This document shows positions 1-7,844 of a stretch of DNA of 15,041 nt, piece by piece. How positions within the stretch are numbered: position 1 is the stretch's first letter; every line of letters begins with the position of its first letter. The translations under genes were made by a program, and so were the position numbers. This DNA comes from an uncultured Clostridia bacterium. GTDB taxonomy: Bacteria; Bacillota; Clostridia; Saccharofermentanales; Fastidiosipilaceae. The stretch covers positions 1-15,041 of the forward strand of contig CAMXYS010000028.1 in the NCBI GenBank assembly GCA_947253135.1, read 5' to 3'. Below the pieces are notes generated by a model. It ran no database searches and had not been told where the DNA came from. It saw only the letters and a list, made by a program, of their open reading frames with translations.

Positions 1-275
1 TTTATGAAAACATTCCCAGAGCGCTGCCGGCTGATTGTATGGCCAGGGTTTATAAGGACCGGGTGCCGGTTTTACCGATCTTTGAACTGTTGCAGAAAGA
101 GGGCGGCATTTCTGAAAAAGATATGTACAACACCTTCAATATGGGCATCGGCCTGGTTATGGTGATCGCGGCGGACAGAGAGGACCAGGTGCAAGCCATC
201 CTGTCCGGCTACGGCGAGCGGGTATATGATCTGGGTCAGGTTGAAGCCGGTCCAAACGGGCTTCAGCTCGTCTGA
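1..275 (+). CDS. purM: PurM, phosphoribosylformylglycinamidine cyclo-ligase (AIR synthase), C-terminal end, 5' truncated by window
   Basis: This is the last ~91 codons of AIR synthase, which closes the imidazole ring of FGAM using ATP to give AIR in the cytoplasm. The reading frame is already open at base 3 and reads YENIPRALP, then PVLPIFELLQ and MYNTFNMGIGLVMV, the conserved end of the AIRS_C domain. The ATG at position 39 is an internal methionine and not a start, because the homology continues through it to the window edge. The TGA at 273-275 is followed 13 nt later by purN, so it belongs to the same operon. Recognition rests on family motifs; the catalytic N-terminal half is outside the window. 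Confidence 0.93.
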   Translation, partial: YENIPRALPADCMARVYKDRVPVLPIFELLQKEGGISEKDMYNTFNMGIGLVMVIAADREDQVQAILSGYGERVYDLGQVEAGPNGLQLV

Positions 276-288
276 GGGCAGGTAGCTT

Positions 289-900
289 ATGCAAAAACTG
301 GCAGTTTTAATTTCCGGCTCCGGCAGCAATTTAGGGGCCATCATCCGAGCGGAAGAAGAGGGGACTTTGACTCACGGCCGCCCCGTCCTGGTCATCAGCA
401 ACCGGGAATCCGCCTATGGACTCGTGCGCGCCGCAGAAGCTGGCATTGACCGGCTGGTGATCAAAAAGAAAGACTACTCTGACGGGGCCGCCTATGAACA
501 GGCCCTGATTGAGGCGATTGACGGGCACAGCTGTGACTTGGTCATCCTGGCTGGTTTTTTGGATATTCTCGGAGAAACGTTTACCGGGCATTATAAGGAT
601 AGGATCCTCAACATTCACCCCTCACTCATTCCTGCCTTTGCCGGGCCGGGCTTCTATGGCTTGAAGGTCCACCGGGCGGCAATAGAGGCCGGTGTCAAGC
701 TCTCGGGCGCCACGGTTCACCTGGTCAACGAAGTCTGCGATGGTGGCAAGATTCTGGCGCAGGAGGCGGTACCGGTTTTAGAGGGCGATACGGCCGAGAG
801 CCTGCAGAAGCGAATTTTGGAAGAAGTTGAGCACAGCCTTTATCCCAGAGTGATCGAAGCCTATTGTCAAAAGTTAGAAAGGGAGGCTGTATGCGAGTAA
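289..900 (+). CDS. purN: PurN, phosphoribosylglycinamide (GAR) formyltransferase, folate-dependent
   Basis: A 203-residue cytoplasmic enzyme that transfers the formyl group of 10-formyltetrahydrofolate to GAR, giving FGAR (third step of de novo purine synthesis). The length is normal for PurN (about 190-215). Visible signatures are the N-terminal phosphate-binding loop SGSGSNLGAI (9-18), AGFLDIL (88-94), and the catalytic region ILNIHPSLIPAF, placing the family Asn/His pair at N108 and H110, with the third catalytic residue as D151 in VNEVCDGGKIL. The ATG at 289 follows the purM stop closely with a modest purine-rich site (gagggcagg). The 3' end overlaps the next gene by 10 nt, suggesting translational coupling. 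No defects are seen. Confidence 0.95.
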   Translation: MQKLAVLISGSGSNLGAIIRAEEEGTLTHGRPVLVISNRESAYGLVRAAEAGIDRLVIKKKDYSDGAAYEQALIEAIDGHSCDLVILAGFLDILGETFTGHYKDRILNIHPSLIPAFAGPGFYGLKVHRAAIEAGVKLSGATVHLVNEVCDGGKILAQEAVPVLEGDTAESLQKRILEEVEHSLYPRVIEAYCQKLEREAVCE

Positions 901-1580
901 ATTCTATAGTTGATTACCTGGCCGGAAAATCTTATCCGGGCAGGACGATCTGCTTGTCCTACGACAAGGACATTAAGCTTTTGTATTTCATCATGGGACG
1001 AAGTGCCAACAGTCAAAATCGAATTTTTGTGAAAGAGGAGGACCGGTTGCGGACCGAGGCCTTTGACCCAGCTAAATTGGAGGACCCCAGCCTGATCATC
1101 TACAACCTTTACAGGGCTTACGAGGGCAGGCACATCCTGACTAACGGCGATCAGACGGATACCATTTATGAGGGTTATGCTGACGGCCGGTCCATGTACA
1201 ACTCACTTTTAACCCGGCGCTTTGAGCCGGATGCTCCTAACTTTACACCGCGCATTAGCTTGGTCCTGTCCGGCAGCAACTACGCCTTTAACATTATCAA
1301 GGCGGGCGACCCGGCAGGTGAATTCTGTAATCACTTCCAGTTCAACTACGAGCTCAGCCCGGGCTGCGGACACTGCATCCACACTTATATGGACGATGGA
1401 GACCCCTTGCCCAGCTTTACAGGTGAGCCCGTGGCTTTTCCCGCTACGGACAACTTGGCTCGTGAACTGTGGGAGTCCATCAACTCCGACTACAAGGTGT
1501 CCCTGACGGAAATCAGCATTGACGCCGAATCAGGCAAGGTTAAAGATCTATTGATTTTCAACAAATTGGAGGGTGACTGA
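891..1580 (+). CDS. purO: IMP cyclohydrolase, stand-alone PurO-type
   Basis: A 229-residue protein of the IMP_cyclohyd family (PF07826, PurO-type), which performs the final ring closure of FAICAR to IMP. Family motifs are clear: SYPGR (14-18), FIMGRSANSQNR (33-44), LEDPSLIIY (63-71), TNGDQTDTIYEG (84-95), FEPDAPNFTPRIS (111-123), GHCIHTYMDDGDPLPSF (160-176). It is unrelated to the MGS-like cyclohydrolase domain normally fused in PurH. I chose ATG 891 because AAAGGGAGG lies 4-5 nt before it and the first residues fit the family; an in-frame TTG at 864 has no such site and would overlap purN more. The stop overlaps the next ATG (TGATG). The neighbour supplies the matching formyltransferase, so the two complete the last two purine steps. 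Symbol purO is the name used for the archaeal members. Confidence 0.9.
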   Translation: MRVNSIVDYLAGKSYPGRTICLSYDKDIKLLYFIMGRSANSQNRIFVKEEDRLRTEAFDPAKLEDPSLIIYNLYRAYEGRHILTNGDQTDTIYEGYADGRSMYNSLLTRRFEPDAPNFTPRISLVLSGSNYAFNIIKAGDPAGEFCNHFQFNYELSPGCGHCIHTYMDDGDPLPSFTGEPVAFPATDNLARELWESINSDYKVSLTEISIDAESGKVKDLLIFNKLEGD

Positions 1581-2764
1581 TGCAAGCAATTGAACTGAAG
1601 TACGGCAATAATCCCAATCAGAAACCGGCCGGAATTTTCATGGCGGACGGGTCTGACCTGCCTCTGCGGATTTTAAACGGCAAGCCGGGCTATATCAATC
1701 TGTTGGATGCCCTAAATGCCTGGCAACTGGTCCGGGAGCTGAAAGCTGCCACCGGTGTGGCTGCAGCCACCTCTTTTAAACATGTTTCACCGACCTCGGC
1801 GGCCCTGGGGCGCCCCTTATCTGAAAATCTAAAGAAAGTCTGTTTTGTCGATGACATAGAGGGGATTGATGAGTCTCCTTTGGCCTCAGCTTATGCCCGG
1901 GCCAGGGGGACGGACCGGTTGAGCTCGTTTGGCGACTTTATCGGCCTGAGTGACATTTGTGATTTGACGACTGCGAAGCTAATCAAACGTGAGGTCTCGG
2001 ATGGCATCATCGCCCCCGGTTACACGCCGGAAGCTCTGGAAGTTTTACGGTCTAAGCGCAAGGGCAGTTATTTAGTCATCGCAATCGATCCGGACTATGA
2101 ACCGGCGGAAATAGAGAATAAACAGGTTTTCGGCATTTCTTTTTCACAGAAGAGGAACGATATTAAACTGGATTATTCTGTCTTAGAAAATATAGTTACT
2201 GAAAATAAGGAACTTGATCTACAGCACAAGCAGGACCTGATCGTGGGACTGATCACCCTTAAATATACTCAGTCCAATTCGGTCTGCTACGCCTACGACG
2301 GTCAGGCGATTGGGGTCGGGGCAGGTCAGCAATCTAGAATTCACTGCACCAGGCTCGCAGGTGACAAGGCCGACACCTGGTTTCTAAGACAGCATCCGCT
2401 GGTCTTGAATTTGCCTTTTAAAGCAGAGCTGGGGCGGGCCGAAAGGGACAATTTGATCGACGGCTACATCAACCACAATGAAGAAGACGTCTGTGCTCCC
2501 GGCAACTGGGAAAAGTATTTTGAACGACAGCCGGAGCCTTTGACCGAGGCCGTGAAACGAGCATACCTCGATCAGATAGCCGGTGTCTCGCTCTGTTCAG
2601 ATGCCTTCTTCCCCTTTGCGGATAACATTCAGCGAGCCGTTAAGAGCGGGGTTTCCTATGTTGTGCAGGCGGGGGGATCGATCCGAGATGACCTCGTCAT
2701 CGAGGCATGTAACAAACATGGCTTAGTCATGGTCTTAAACCAGATTAGGCTATTTCACCATTAA
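1580..2764 (+). CDS. purH: AICAR formyltransferase (PurH formyltransferase domain only, no cyclohydrolase domain)
   Basis: A 394-residue AICARFT enzyme that formylates AICAR to FAICAR with 10-formyl-THF. Bifunctional PurH is usually about 510-520 residues, with an N-terminal MGS-like IMP cyclohydrolase of ~200 residues; here translation begins directly at the formyltransferase part (KYGNNPNQKPA, 7-17). Visible motifs are SFKHVSPTSAA, with the family catalytic Lys-His as K67-H68, QSNSVCYA, GVGAGQQSRIHC, and the C-terminal block SDAFFPFADNIQRA followed by a QAGGSIRDD motif, ending in RLFHH. The ATG overlaps the purO stop by one base (TGATG), so reinitiation is likely. The missing cyclohydrolase is supplied by the gene just upstream. 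No frameshift is seen; this is a clean domain-only version rather than a truncation. Confidence 0.92.
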   Translation: MQAIELKYGNNPNQKPAGIFMADGSDLPLRILNGKPGYINLLDALNAWQLVRELKAATGVAAATSFKHVSPTSAALGRPLSENLKKVCFVDDIEGIDESPLASAYARARGTDRLSSFGDFIGLSDICDLTTAKLIKREVSDGIIAPGYTPEALEVLRSKRKGSYLVIAIDPDYEPAEIENKQVFGISFSQKRNDIKLDYSVLENIVTENKELDLQHKQDLIVGLITLKYTQSNSVCYAYDGQAIGVGAGQQSRIHCTRLAGDKADTWFLRQHPLVLNLPFKAELGRAERDNLIDGYINHNEEDVCAPGNWEKYFERQPEPLTEAVKRAYLDQIAGVSLCSDAFFPFADNIQRAVKSGVSYVVQAGGSIRDDLVIEACNKHGLVMVLNQIRLFHH

Positions 2765-2773
2765 GGAGAGACC

Positions 2774-4042
2774 GTGAAAGTACTTGTAATTGGCAGCGGC
2801 GGCCGAGAGTATTCGATCTGCAAAAGACTCCATGAGGAGAATCCCGAACTGGATTTGTTTTGCCTGCCGGGTAATCCGGCCATGACTTTTTTAACCAGGG
2901 TTCCTGACATAGGGGTAAAAGAGACGGAGCAGGTTCTGGCCTTTGCGCAAGAAAAAGCAATTGATTTTTGCCTGGTGACGCCGGACGACCCCCTGGCTCT
3001 GGGTCTGGTGGACCTCTTGGAAGGAGCCGGCATCCCCTGTTTTGGGCCGGTCCGAGCGGCGGCCAGGCTGGAATCCAGCAAGGCCTTTGCCAAATCTTTT
3101 ATGCTGCGGCATGGCATACCGACGGCCGGTTATGCGGAATTTGATGACTATGAACAGGCCCTGTCCTACTGCCGGGAACAGTCTTATCCTCTGGTCATTA
3201 AGGCGGACGGCCTGGCCTTAGGCAAGGGGGTTGAAATTGTCGCTGACCCAGCTGCAGCCAAGGCCGTACTGGCAGATTTTTTACTGAAGCAGAAGTTTGG
3301 CGAAAGCTCCGCCCGGGTGATTGTCGAGGAGTTTTTAGAGGGTCCGGAGATATCGGTGCTCAGCTTCTGTGACGGCAAGACCATTTTGCCAATGATCTCC
3401 TCCATGGACCACAAGGCCGCCTACGATGGTGACCGGGGACCGAATACGGGAGGGATGGGCTGTGTGGCGCCCAACCCCTACTATACGGCAGAGGTCGAGC
3501 AATCTTTTAGACGAGATATTTTGGAGCCGACTTTAAAGGGCCTTTCAGCCGATGGGCTGGATTTTAGAGGCTGCCTCTACTTTGGTTTGATGCTCACTTC
3601 GTCAGGCCTCAAGCTGCTGGAATACAATGCGCGTTTTGGCGACCCGGAGACACAGGTCATACTGCCTTTGTTGAAAAGCAATTTGTGGGAAGTACTGCAG
3701 TTGACTAGCAAAGGCCAGCTGGACCGGGCCAGGCTGGAATTCTCTGACGGTGCTGCCTGCTGCATTGTCATGGCTGCCGAGGGCTACCCTGTCAAGCCTG
3801 TAAAGGGTGGAAGGATTACCTACCCGGCCAATCTGGAAGATCAGATTATCTTTGCGGGTGTTGGCAGAGATGCCAAGGGCTATTTTGCCACTTCAGGCCG
3901 GGTGCTGAACGTCATCGGCCTGGGCCCATCCCTAGGGGAGGCAGTCGCCACAGCCTATAACTTTACCGAACAAATCACATTTAAGCAGTCTTTTTATCGG
4001 CATGATATTGGGCGAAAAGCTCTCCAGGGAGAAGATTTATGA
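2774..4042 (+). CDS. purD: PurD, phosphoribosylamine-glycine ligase (GAR synthetase)
   Basis: A 422-residue ATP-grasp ligase joining phosphoribosylamine and glycine to GAR; the length is normal. Order of motifs: Rossmann-like start VLVIGSGGREYS (3-14), LPGNPA (31-36), TPDDPLALGLVD (69-80), FGPVRAAARLESSKAFAKSFM (starting at 90), ATP-grasp core VIKADGLALGKGV (141-153), VEEFLEGPEISVLSF (184-198), RGPNTGGMG (221-229) and the metal/phosphate loop NARFGDPE (285-292). The start is GTG 2774, 6 nt after AAGGAGA and 9 nt after the purH stop. Compared with the common GGREHA and GPEAPL motifs, this protein has GGREYS and TPDDPL. From memory PDDPL occurs in other clostridial PurD, so this is likely a clade variant and not damage. 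The 3' end overlaps purL by ATGA. Confidence 0.95.
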   Translation: MKVLVIGSGGREYSICKRLHEENPELDLFCLPGNPAMTFLTRVPDIGVKETEQVLAFAQEKAIDFCLVTPDDPLALGLVDLLEGAGIPCFGPVRAAARLESSKAFAKSFMLRHGIPTAGYAEFDDYEQALSYCREQSYPLVIKADGLALGKGVEIVADPAAAKAVLADFLLKQKFGESSARVIVEEFLEGPEISVLSFCDGKTILPMISSMDHKAAYDGDRGPNTGGMGCVAPNPYYTAEVEQSFRRDILEPTLKGLSADGLDFRGCLYFGLMLTSSGLKLLEYNARFGDPETQVILPLLKSNLWEVLQLTSKGQLDRARLEFSDGAACCIVMAAEGYPVKPVKGGRITYPANLEDQIIFAGVGRDAKGYFATSGRVLNVIGLGPSLGEAVATAYNFTEQITFKQSFYRHDIGRKALQGEDL

Positions 4043-7000
4043 TTCATAGAATTTATGTCGAAAGCAAAGTAGAAACGGACTCGAGCAGCCAGGACTTGTT
4101 GCATGAACTGCAACCCCTTTTTCATCTGGATGGGTTGCAGGGCCTGCGAATCCTGAAGCGCTACGATGTGGAGGGTATTGAAGAGGCACTCTTACCGGCC
4201 TGCATCAACAATGTCTTTAGCCAACCCCCGCTGGAAAATTACTTCTTTGATCTGGACATCTCTGAAGAAGAGACGGCCTTTGCCATAGGTTACCTGCCTG
4301 GCCAGTTTGACCAACGGGCGGAATCGGCTGCCACTTGTATTCAAATGCTGGCCCAGGTGGAAAAACCAAGCGTTCGGTATGCCACTGTTTATCTTTTGAA
4401 AGGAAAGCTCAAGCAGGGGGAGCTGGAACGCATTAAGACCCATTTGATCAACCCGGTTGACTCCGAGGAGAAGCCTTTGGACTTGCCGGATAGCCTCTTG
4501 CTGAACCCGGGCAAGATCGAGGATGCGGGCGTTTACGAAGGTTTTATCAATCTGTCTGAGCCGGAACTGAAAGCCTTGTTGGAGAAAGAGGACCTGGCTA
4601 TGGACCTGAATGATTTGAAAATGGTCCAGGCCTATTTTAATGGCCAGGGCAGAGATCCCAGTCACACTGAACTTAAGGTCATTGACACTTACTGGTCGGA
4701 CCACTGCCGCCACACGACTTTTAACACCGAGCTGACGGATATCACCATTGAAGATGAGCGGGTGGCCAGGACTTATGCTCAGTACCTGAAGATTCATGAG
4801 GCTTACTGTCCGGACAAGCCGGTCACCCTGATGAATATGGCTACCATTGCGATGCGTAAGCTGAGGGCAGAAGGAAAGCTGAAGCAGCTGGACGAGAGTG
4901 ATGAAATCAACGCCTGTACCATTAAGGTTAAAGTTGATACAGCTACCGGCAAAGAAGACTGGCTGCTGCTGTTTAAAAATGAAACCCATAACCACCCCAC
5001 GGAGATTGAGCCCTTTGGTGGCGCTGCAACCTGCATAGGGGGAGCCATTAGAGATCCCTTGTCAGGTCGGGCTTATGTCTATGCAGCCATGCGCATTTCC
5101 GGGGCGGCTGACCCTCTGCAAGCGGTGGAGGACACCCTTCCCGGAAAGCTGCCGCAGCGGACCATCGTCAAGCAGGCGGCAGCTGGCTATTCTTCTTACG
5201 GCAACCAGATTGGTTTGGCTACCTCTATAGTGGAGGAACTTTACCATCCTTCATATGTGGCCAAACACCTGGAGTTGGGTGCGGTCGTTGGTGCCGTAAA
5301 GACAGAAAACGTAAAAAGAGAACGGCCTGAACCGGGTGACCTCATCCTTTTAGTCGGGGGTCGGACGGGCAGAGACGGCATAGGCGGCGCCACCGGTTCC
5401 TCCAAGTCACACCAATTTGAATCAGTTGACCTGTGCGGCGCCCAAGTCCAAAAGGGGAATGCATTAGAGGAGCGGAAGTTGCAGAGGCTCTTTCGCAACC
5501 CTCGGGTCAGCCGTGCCATCAAAAAATGCAATGACTTCGGGGCCGGCGGTGTTGCTGTGGCAGTTGGGGAACTGGCTGACGGGCTGGAGATCTCTCTCGA
5601 CCGCGTCCCCAAAAAATATGAGGGCCTTTCAGCTACCGATCTTGCGATCAGCGAATCTCAAGAAAGAATGGCCTTAGTGATTGATCCGGCTGACCTAGAA
5701 CTGGTCAAGCAGGCAGCTCGACAAGAGAACGTGGAGGCGACGGTCATTGCCGAGGTCACTGCAGAACCGACCCTTAAGATGAATTTTTCCGGTCGGACTG
5801 TGGTTGAGATTGACCGCTCCTTTTTAGATACAAATGGTGCTGCTAAGACAGCGCGCGTCCGCGTTCCGGCCCCAAAGGCGGCGGTCCGGCGAGAAGTGAC
5901 ATCACTGGCGGAGGGCTACAGGACCTTGCTGGCTGATCCAAATCACTGTAGCAAAGCCGGCTTGATTGAACAATTTGACTCCAGCATCGGTTCAGGGTCC
6001 GTCCTGATGCCCTTGGGTGGAAAATATCAAAAGACACCGGCCCAGGCCATGGTCAACCGAATCCCTGTTCAGGATGGTTCGACGACGACCTGTTCGATTA
6101 TGGCCTACGGCTTTAAACCGAGTATAGCTGCAGAGGATCCCTATTATTCTGCCTATGCCAGTGTACTGGACAGTGTCTATAAAATCCTAGCCGGCGGGGC
6201 TGATCCTCAGCAAGTCCACCTCACCCTACAGGAATATTTTCCTTCTCTGCGAGAGGATCCGGAGCGCTGGGGGCTGCCTTTTGCTGCCATGCAGGGTGCT
6301 GTCCAGGCTCAATTGGACTTAGAGGTAGCAGCCATTGGGGGTAAGGATTCGATGAGCGGTTCCTTTGAGGAGCTGGATGTCGTGCCGACCCTTATTTCCT
6401 TTGCCATCAGTCTGGTCGACAGCAAGGAGGTCATATCGCCTGAGTTTAAAGAGGCAGACCACCCCATCTACCTGGTAAGAGGTGAGAAGGCGAGCCGTGA
6501 CTTTCTTACTCGGATTAGTGAACTGATCAAAGGCGGTCAGGTCTGTGCCAGTTACAGCCTGACGACCGCTTCCATGGCTGAAGCCTTGTTAAAGATGGGG
6601 CTGGGTAACCGGATTGGCGTCGAGTTGGATCCGGACTTAAAGCTGGAGACGATCTTTTCGCCTGTCCTCCATGGCTTTTTGCTTGAGGCAGAGTCCGAGC
6701 TTAAAGCGATTCCCGGGCTTGAATTACTCAAGGTTGGTCAGACCCGGACTGACTACTTCATTAGCCACGGAGACAGTCAGTTGAACATGGCTGATTTGGA
6801 GCAGGCCTATGAGCAAAAACTGGAGCCGGTTTATCCCACGAGGGTGGTAGGGGGCGAGCCGGTTAAAATTGTAGAGTTGCCGACCCGAGAAAAGCTGAGG
6901 CAGCCACCCACCTATTCCGGCAGCCCTATTAAAAGACCCACTGTCCTGATCCCCGTGTTTCCCGGCAGTAATTGTGAATACGATTCTGCCAGAGCTTTTG

Positions 7001-7713
7001 AGTGGGCCGGTGCTGAGGTTGAATTTTGCTTGGTGCGGAATCTGACAGTAGACGATATTAAAGAAAGCCTGGAAGAGTTTTCTTGGAAATTGGATCGGTC
7101 ACAAATTCTATTTATTCCGGGTGGCTTCTCCGGAGCGGATGAGCCGGCCGGGTCGGCCAAGTTTATTTGCTCTTTTATGCGGAATCAGCAGTCGGCTGCA
7201 GCTATTCAGAAATTACTTGACCGTGAAGGTCTGATCGGAGGTATCTGCAATGGCTTCCAGGCCTTGATCAAGCTCGGGCTTCTACCTTACGGTCAGATCC
7301 GAGAGGCCACGGCCGATATGCCGACACTGGCAGCCAATACGATCAAAAGGCACCAATCCGGAATTGTCAACATCCGAGTGACGAATAACTCCAGCCCCTG
7401 GCTGCAAAGGACGGAGGTTGGTGAAGTCTATCAAGTGCCGATCTCACACGGCGAGGGCAGGCTCGTGGGTATGGTGGAGGACCGGCATATAGCTACCCAG
7501 TACTGTGATTTTGAGGGTCGACCCAGTCAAGACATCCGGTACTGTCCCAACCAGTCGTCGCGTGCTATTGAGGGGCTCATTTCTGAGGATGGCAGAATTT
7601 TTGGTAAAATGGGGCACTCGGAAAGATTGGGTATTGATTGCTATAAAAATGTACCTGGTCGGTATGACATGAAGATTTTTGAATCGGCAGTGGATTATTT
7701 TAGAAAGATTTAA
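4039..7713 (+). CDS. purL: PurL, phosphoribosylformylglycinamidine synthase, single-chain form
   Basis: A 1224-residue enzyme that makes FGAM from FGAR, ATP and glutamine. It is the large form with synthetase and glutaminase in one chain, slightly shorter than the E. coli protein (~1295), so no separate purQ or purS is needed. The linker motif SDHCRHTTF lies at about 220-228, the ATP-binding repeat with KNETHNHPTEIEPFGGAATCIGG near 313-335, and a second synthetase half with AIGGKDSM near 766-773. The class I glutaminase domain begins near 965 (PVFPGSNCEYDSARA), with the nucleophile C1070 in GGICNGFQ and the His/Glu pair H1193 and E1195 in MGHSER; the C-to-H spacing resembles E. coli. ATG 4039 overlaps the purD stop (ATGA). 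It is the last pur gene here, followed by inverted repeats. Confidence 0.96.
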   Translation: MIHRIYVESKVETDSSSQDLLHELQPLFHLDGLQGLRILKRYDVEGIEEALLPACINNVFSQPPLENYFFDLDISEEETAFAIGYLPGQFDQRAESAATCIQMLAQVEKPSVRYATVYLLKGKLKQGELERIKTHLINPVDSEEKPLDLPDSLLLNPGKIEDAGVYEGFINLSEPELKALLEKEDLAMDLNDLKMVQAYFNGQGRDPSHTELKVIDTYWSDHCRHTTFNTELTDITIEDERVARTYAQYLKIHEAYCPDKPVTLMNMATIAMRKLRAEGKLKQLDESDEINACTIKVKVDTATGKEDWLLLFKNETHNHPTEIEPFGGAATCIGGAIRDPLSGRAYVYAAMRISGAADPLQAVEDTLPGKLPQRTIVKQAAAGYSSYGNQIGLATSIVEELYHPSYVAKHLELGAVVGAVKTENVKRERPEPGDLILLVGGRTGRDGIGGATGSSKSHQFESVDLCGAQVQKGNALEERKLQRLFRNPRVSRAIKKCNDFGAGGVAVAVGELADGLEISLDRVPKKYEGLSATDLAISESQERMALVIDPADLELVKQAARQENVEATVIAEVTAEPTLKMNFSGRTVVEIDRSFLDTNGAAKTARVRVPAPKAAVRREVTSLAEGYRTLLADPNHCSKAGLIEQFDSSIGSGSVLMPLGGKYQKTPAQAMVNRIPVQDGSTTTCSIMAYGFKPSIAAEDPYYSAYASVLDSVYKILAGGADPQQVHLTLQEYFPSLREDPERWGLPFAAMQGAVQAQLDLEVAAIGGKDSMSGSFEELDVVPTLISFAISLVDSKEVISPEFKEADHPIYLVRGEKASRDFLTRISELIKGGQVCASYSLTTASMAEALLKMGLGNRIGVELDPDLKLETIFSPVLHGFLLEAESELKAIPGLELLKVGQTRTDYFISHGDSQLNMADLEQAYEQKLEPVYPTRVVGGEPVKIVELPTREKLRQPPTYSGSPIKRPTVLIPVFPGSNCEYDSARAFEWAGAEVEFCLVRNLTVDDIKESLEEFSWKLDRSQILFIPGGFSGADEPAGSAKFICSFMRNQQSAAAIQKLLDREGLIGGICNGFQALIKLGLLPYGQIREATADMPTLAANTIKRHQSGIVNIRVTNNSSPWLQRTEVGEVYQVPISHGEGRLVGMVEDRHIATQYCDFEGRPSQDIRYCPNQSSRAIEGLISEDGRIFGKMGHSERLGIDCYKNVPGRYDMKIFESAVDYFRKI

Positions 7714-7801
7714 ACCTTAGTTTTACCTGAACTTGGCCCGTTTCTCATCTGGAGGACGGGCCAATTACTGGACAATTTGTGGGTGATGTAGTACTAAGGT
7801 T
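7713..7801 (+). repeat. Long-range inverted repeat enclosing the post-purL hairpin
   Basis: Arms aaccttagt (7713-7721) and actaaggtt (7793-7801) are perfect 9-bp inverted complements separated by 71 nt, and they enclose the 7733-7764 hairpin. As RNA they could close a two-level stem structure; as DNA they could be paired protein sites. The right arm lies about 44 nt before the kinase start codon. A weak promoter-like pair (TGGACA at 7769, N17, TACTAA at 7792) overlaps the right arm but matches consensus poorly. Function is unknown. Confidence 0.35.
7733..7764 (+). terminator. Hairpin after purL, possible terminator of the purine operon
   Basis: Perfect 9-bp inverted repeat ttggcccgt / acgggccaa around a 14-nt loop, 20 nt after the purL stop. 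Stem GC is sufficient for a stable RNA hairpin, but the downstream sequence (ttactgg) is not a T run, so this is a weak or Rho-assisted terminator, or an RNA-stability or regulatory hairpin. Confidence 0.45.
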
Positions 7802-7830
7802 AATTTGTCTACTGAGTCGGTTAAAAGAAC

Positions 7831-7837
7831 AGGATGG
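7831..7837 (+). promoter_or_regulatory. Ribosome binding site deciding the histidine kinase start
   Basis: AGGATGG ends 7 nt before ATG 7845. An upstream in-frame GTG at 7779 has no comparable purine stretch at the right distance and would add 22 residues not needed by the membrane-anchor topology. Confidence 0.5.
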
Positions 7838-7844
7838 TAGTTTT

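Noticed and set aside
39..275. Apparent 78-residue gene starting at ATG 39
   Set aside because: The same frame is open to the window edge and shows PurM C-terminal motifs before the ATG, so it is the end of purM.
4192..4995. 267-codon minus-strand open frame inside purL
   Set aside because: It lies fully antisense to strongly conserved PurL coding sequence, has no recognisable motif and is a codon-bias shadow.
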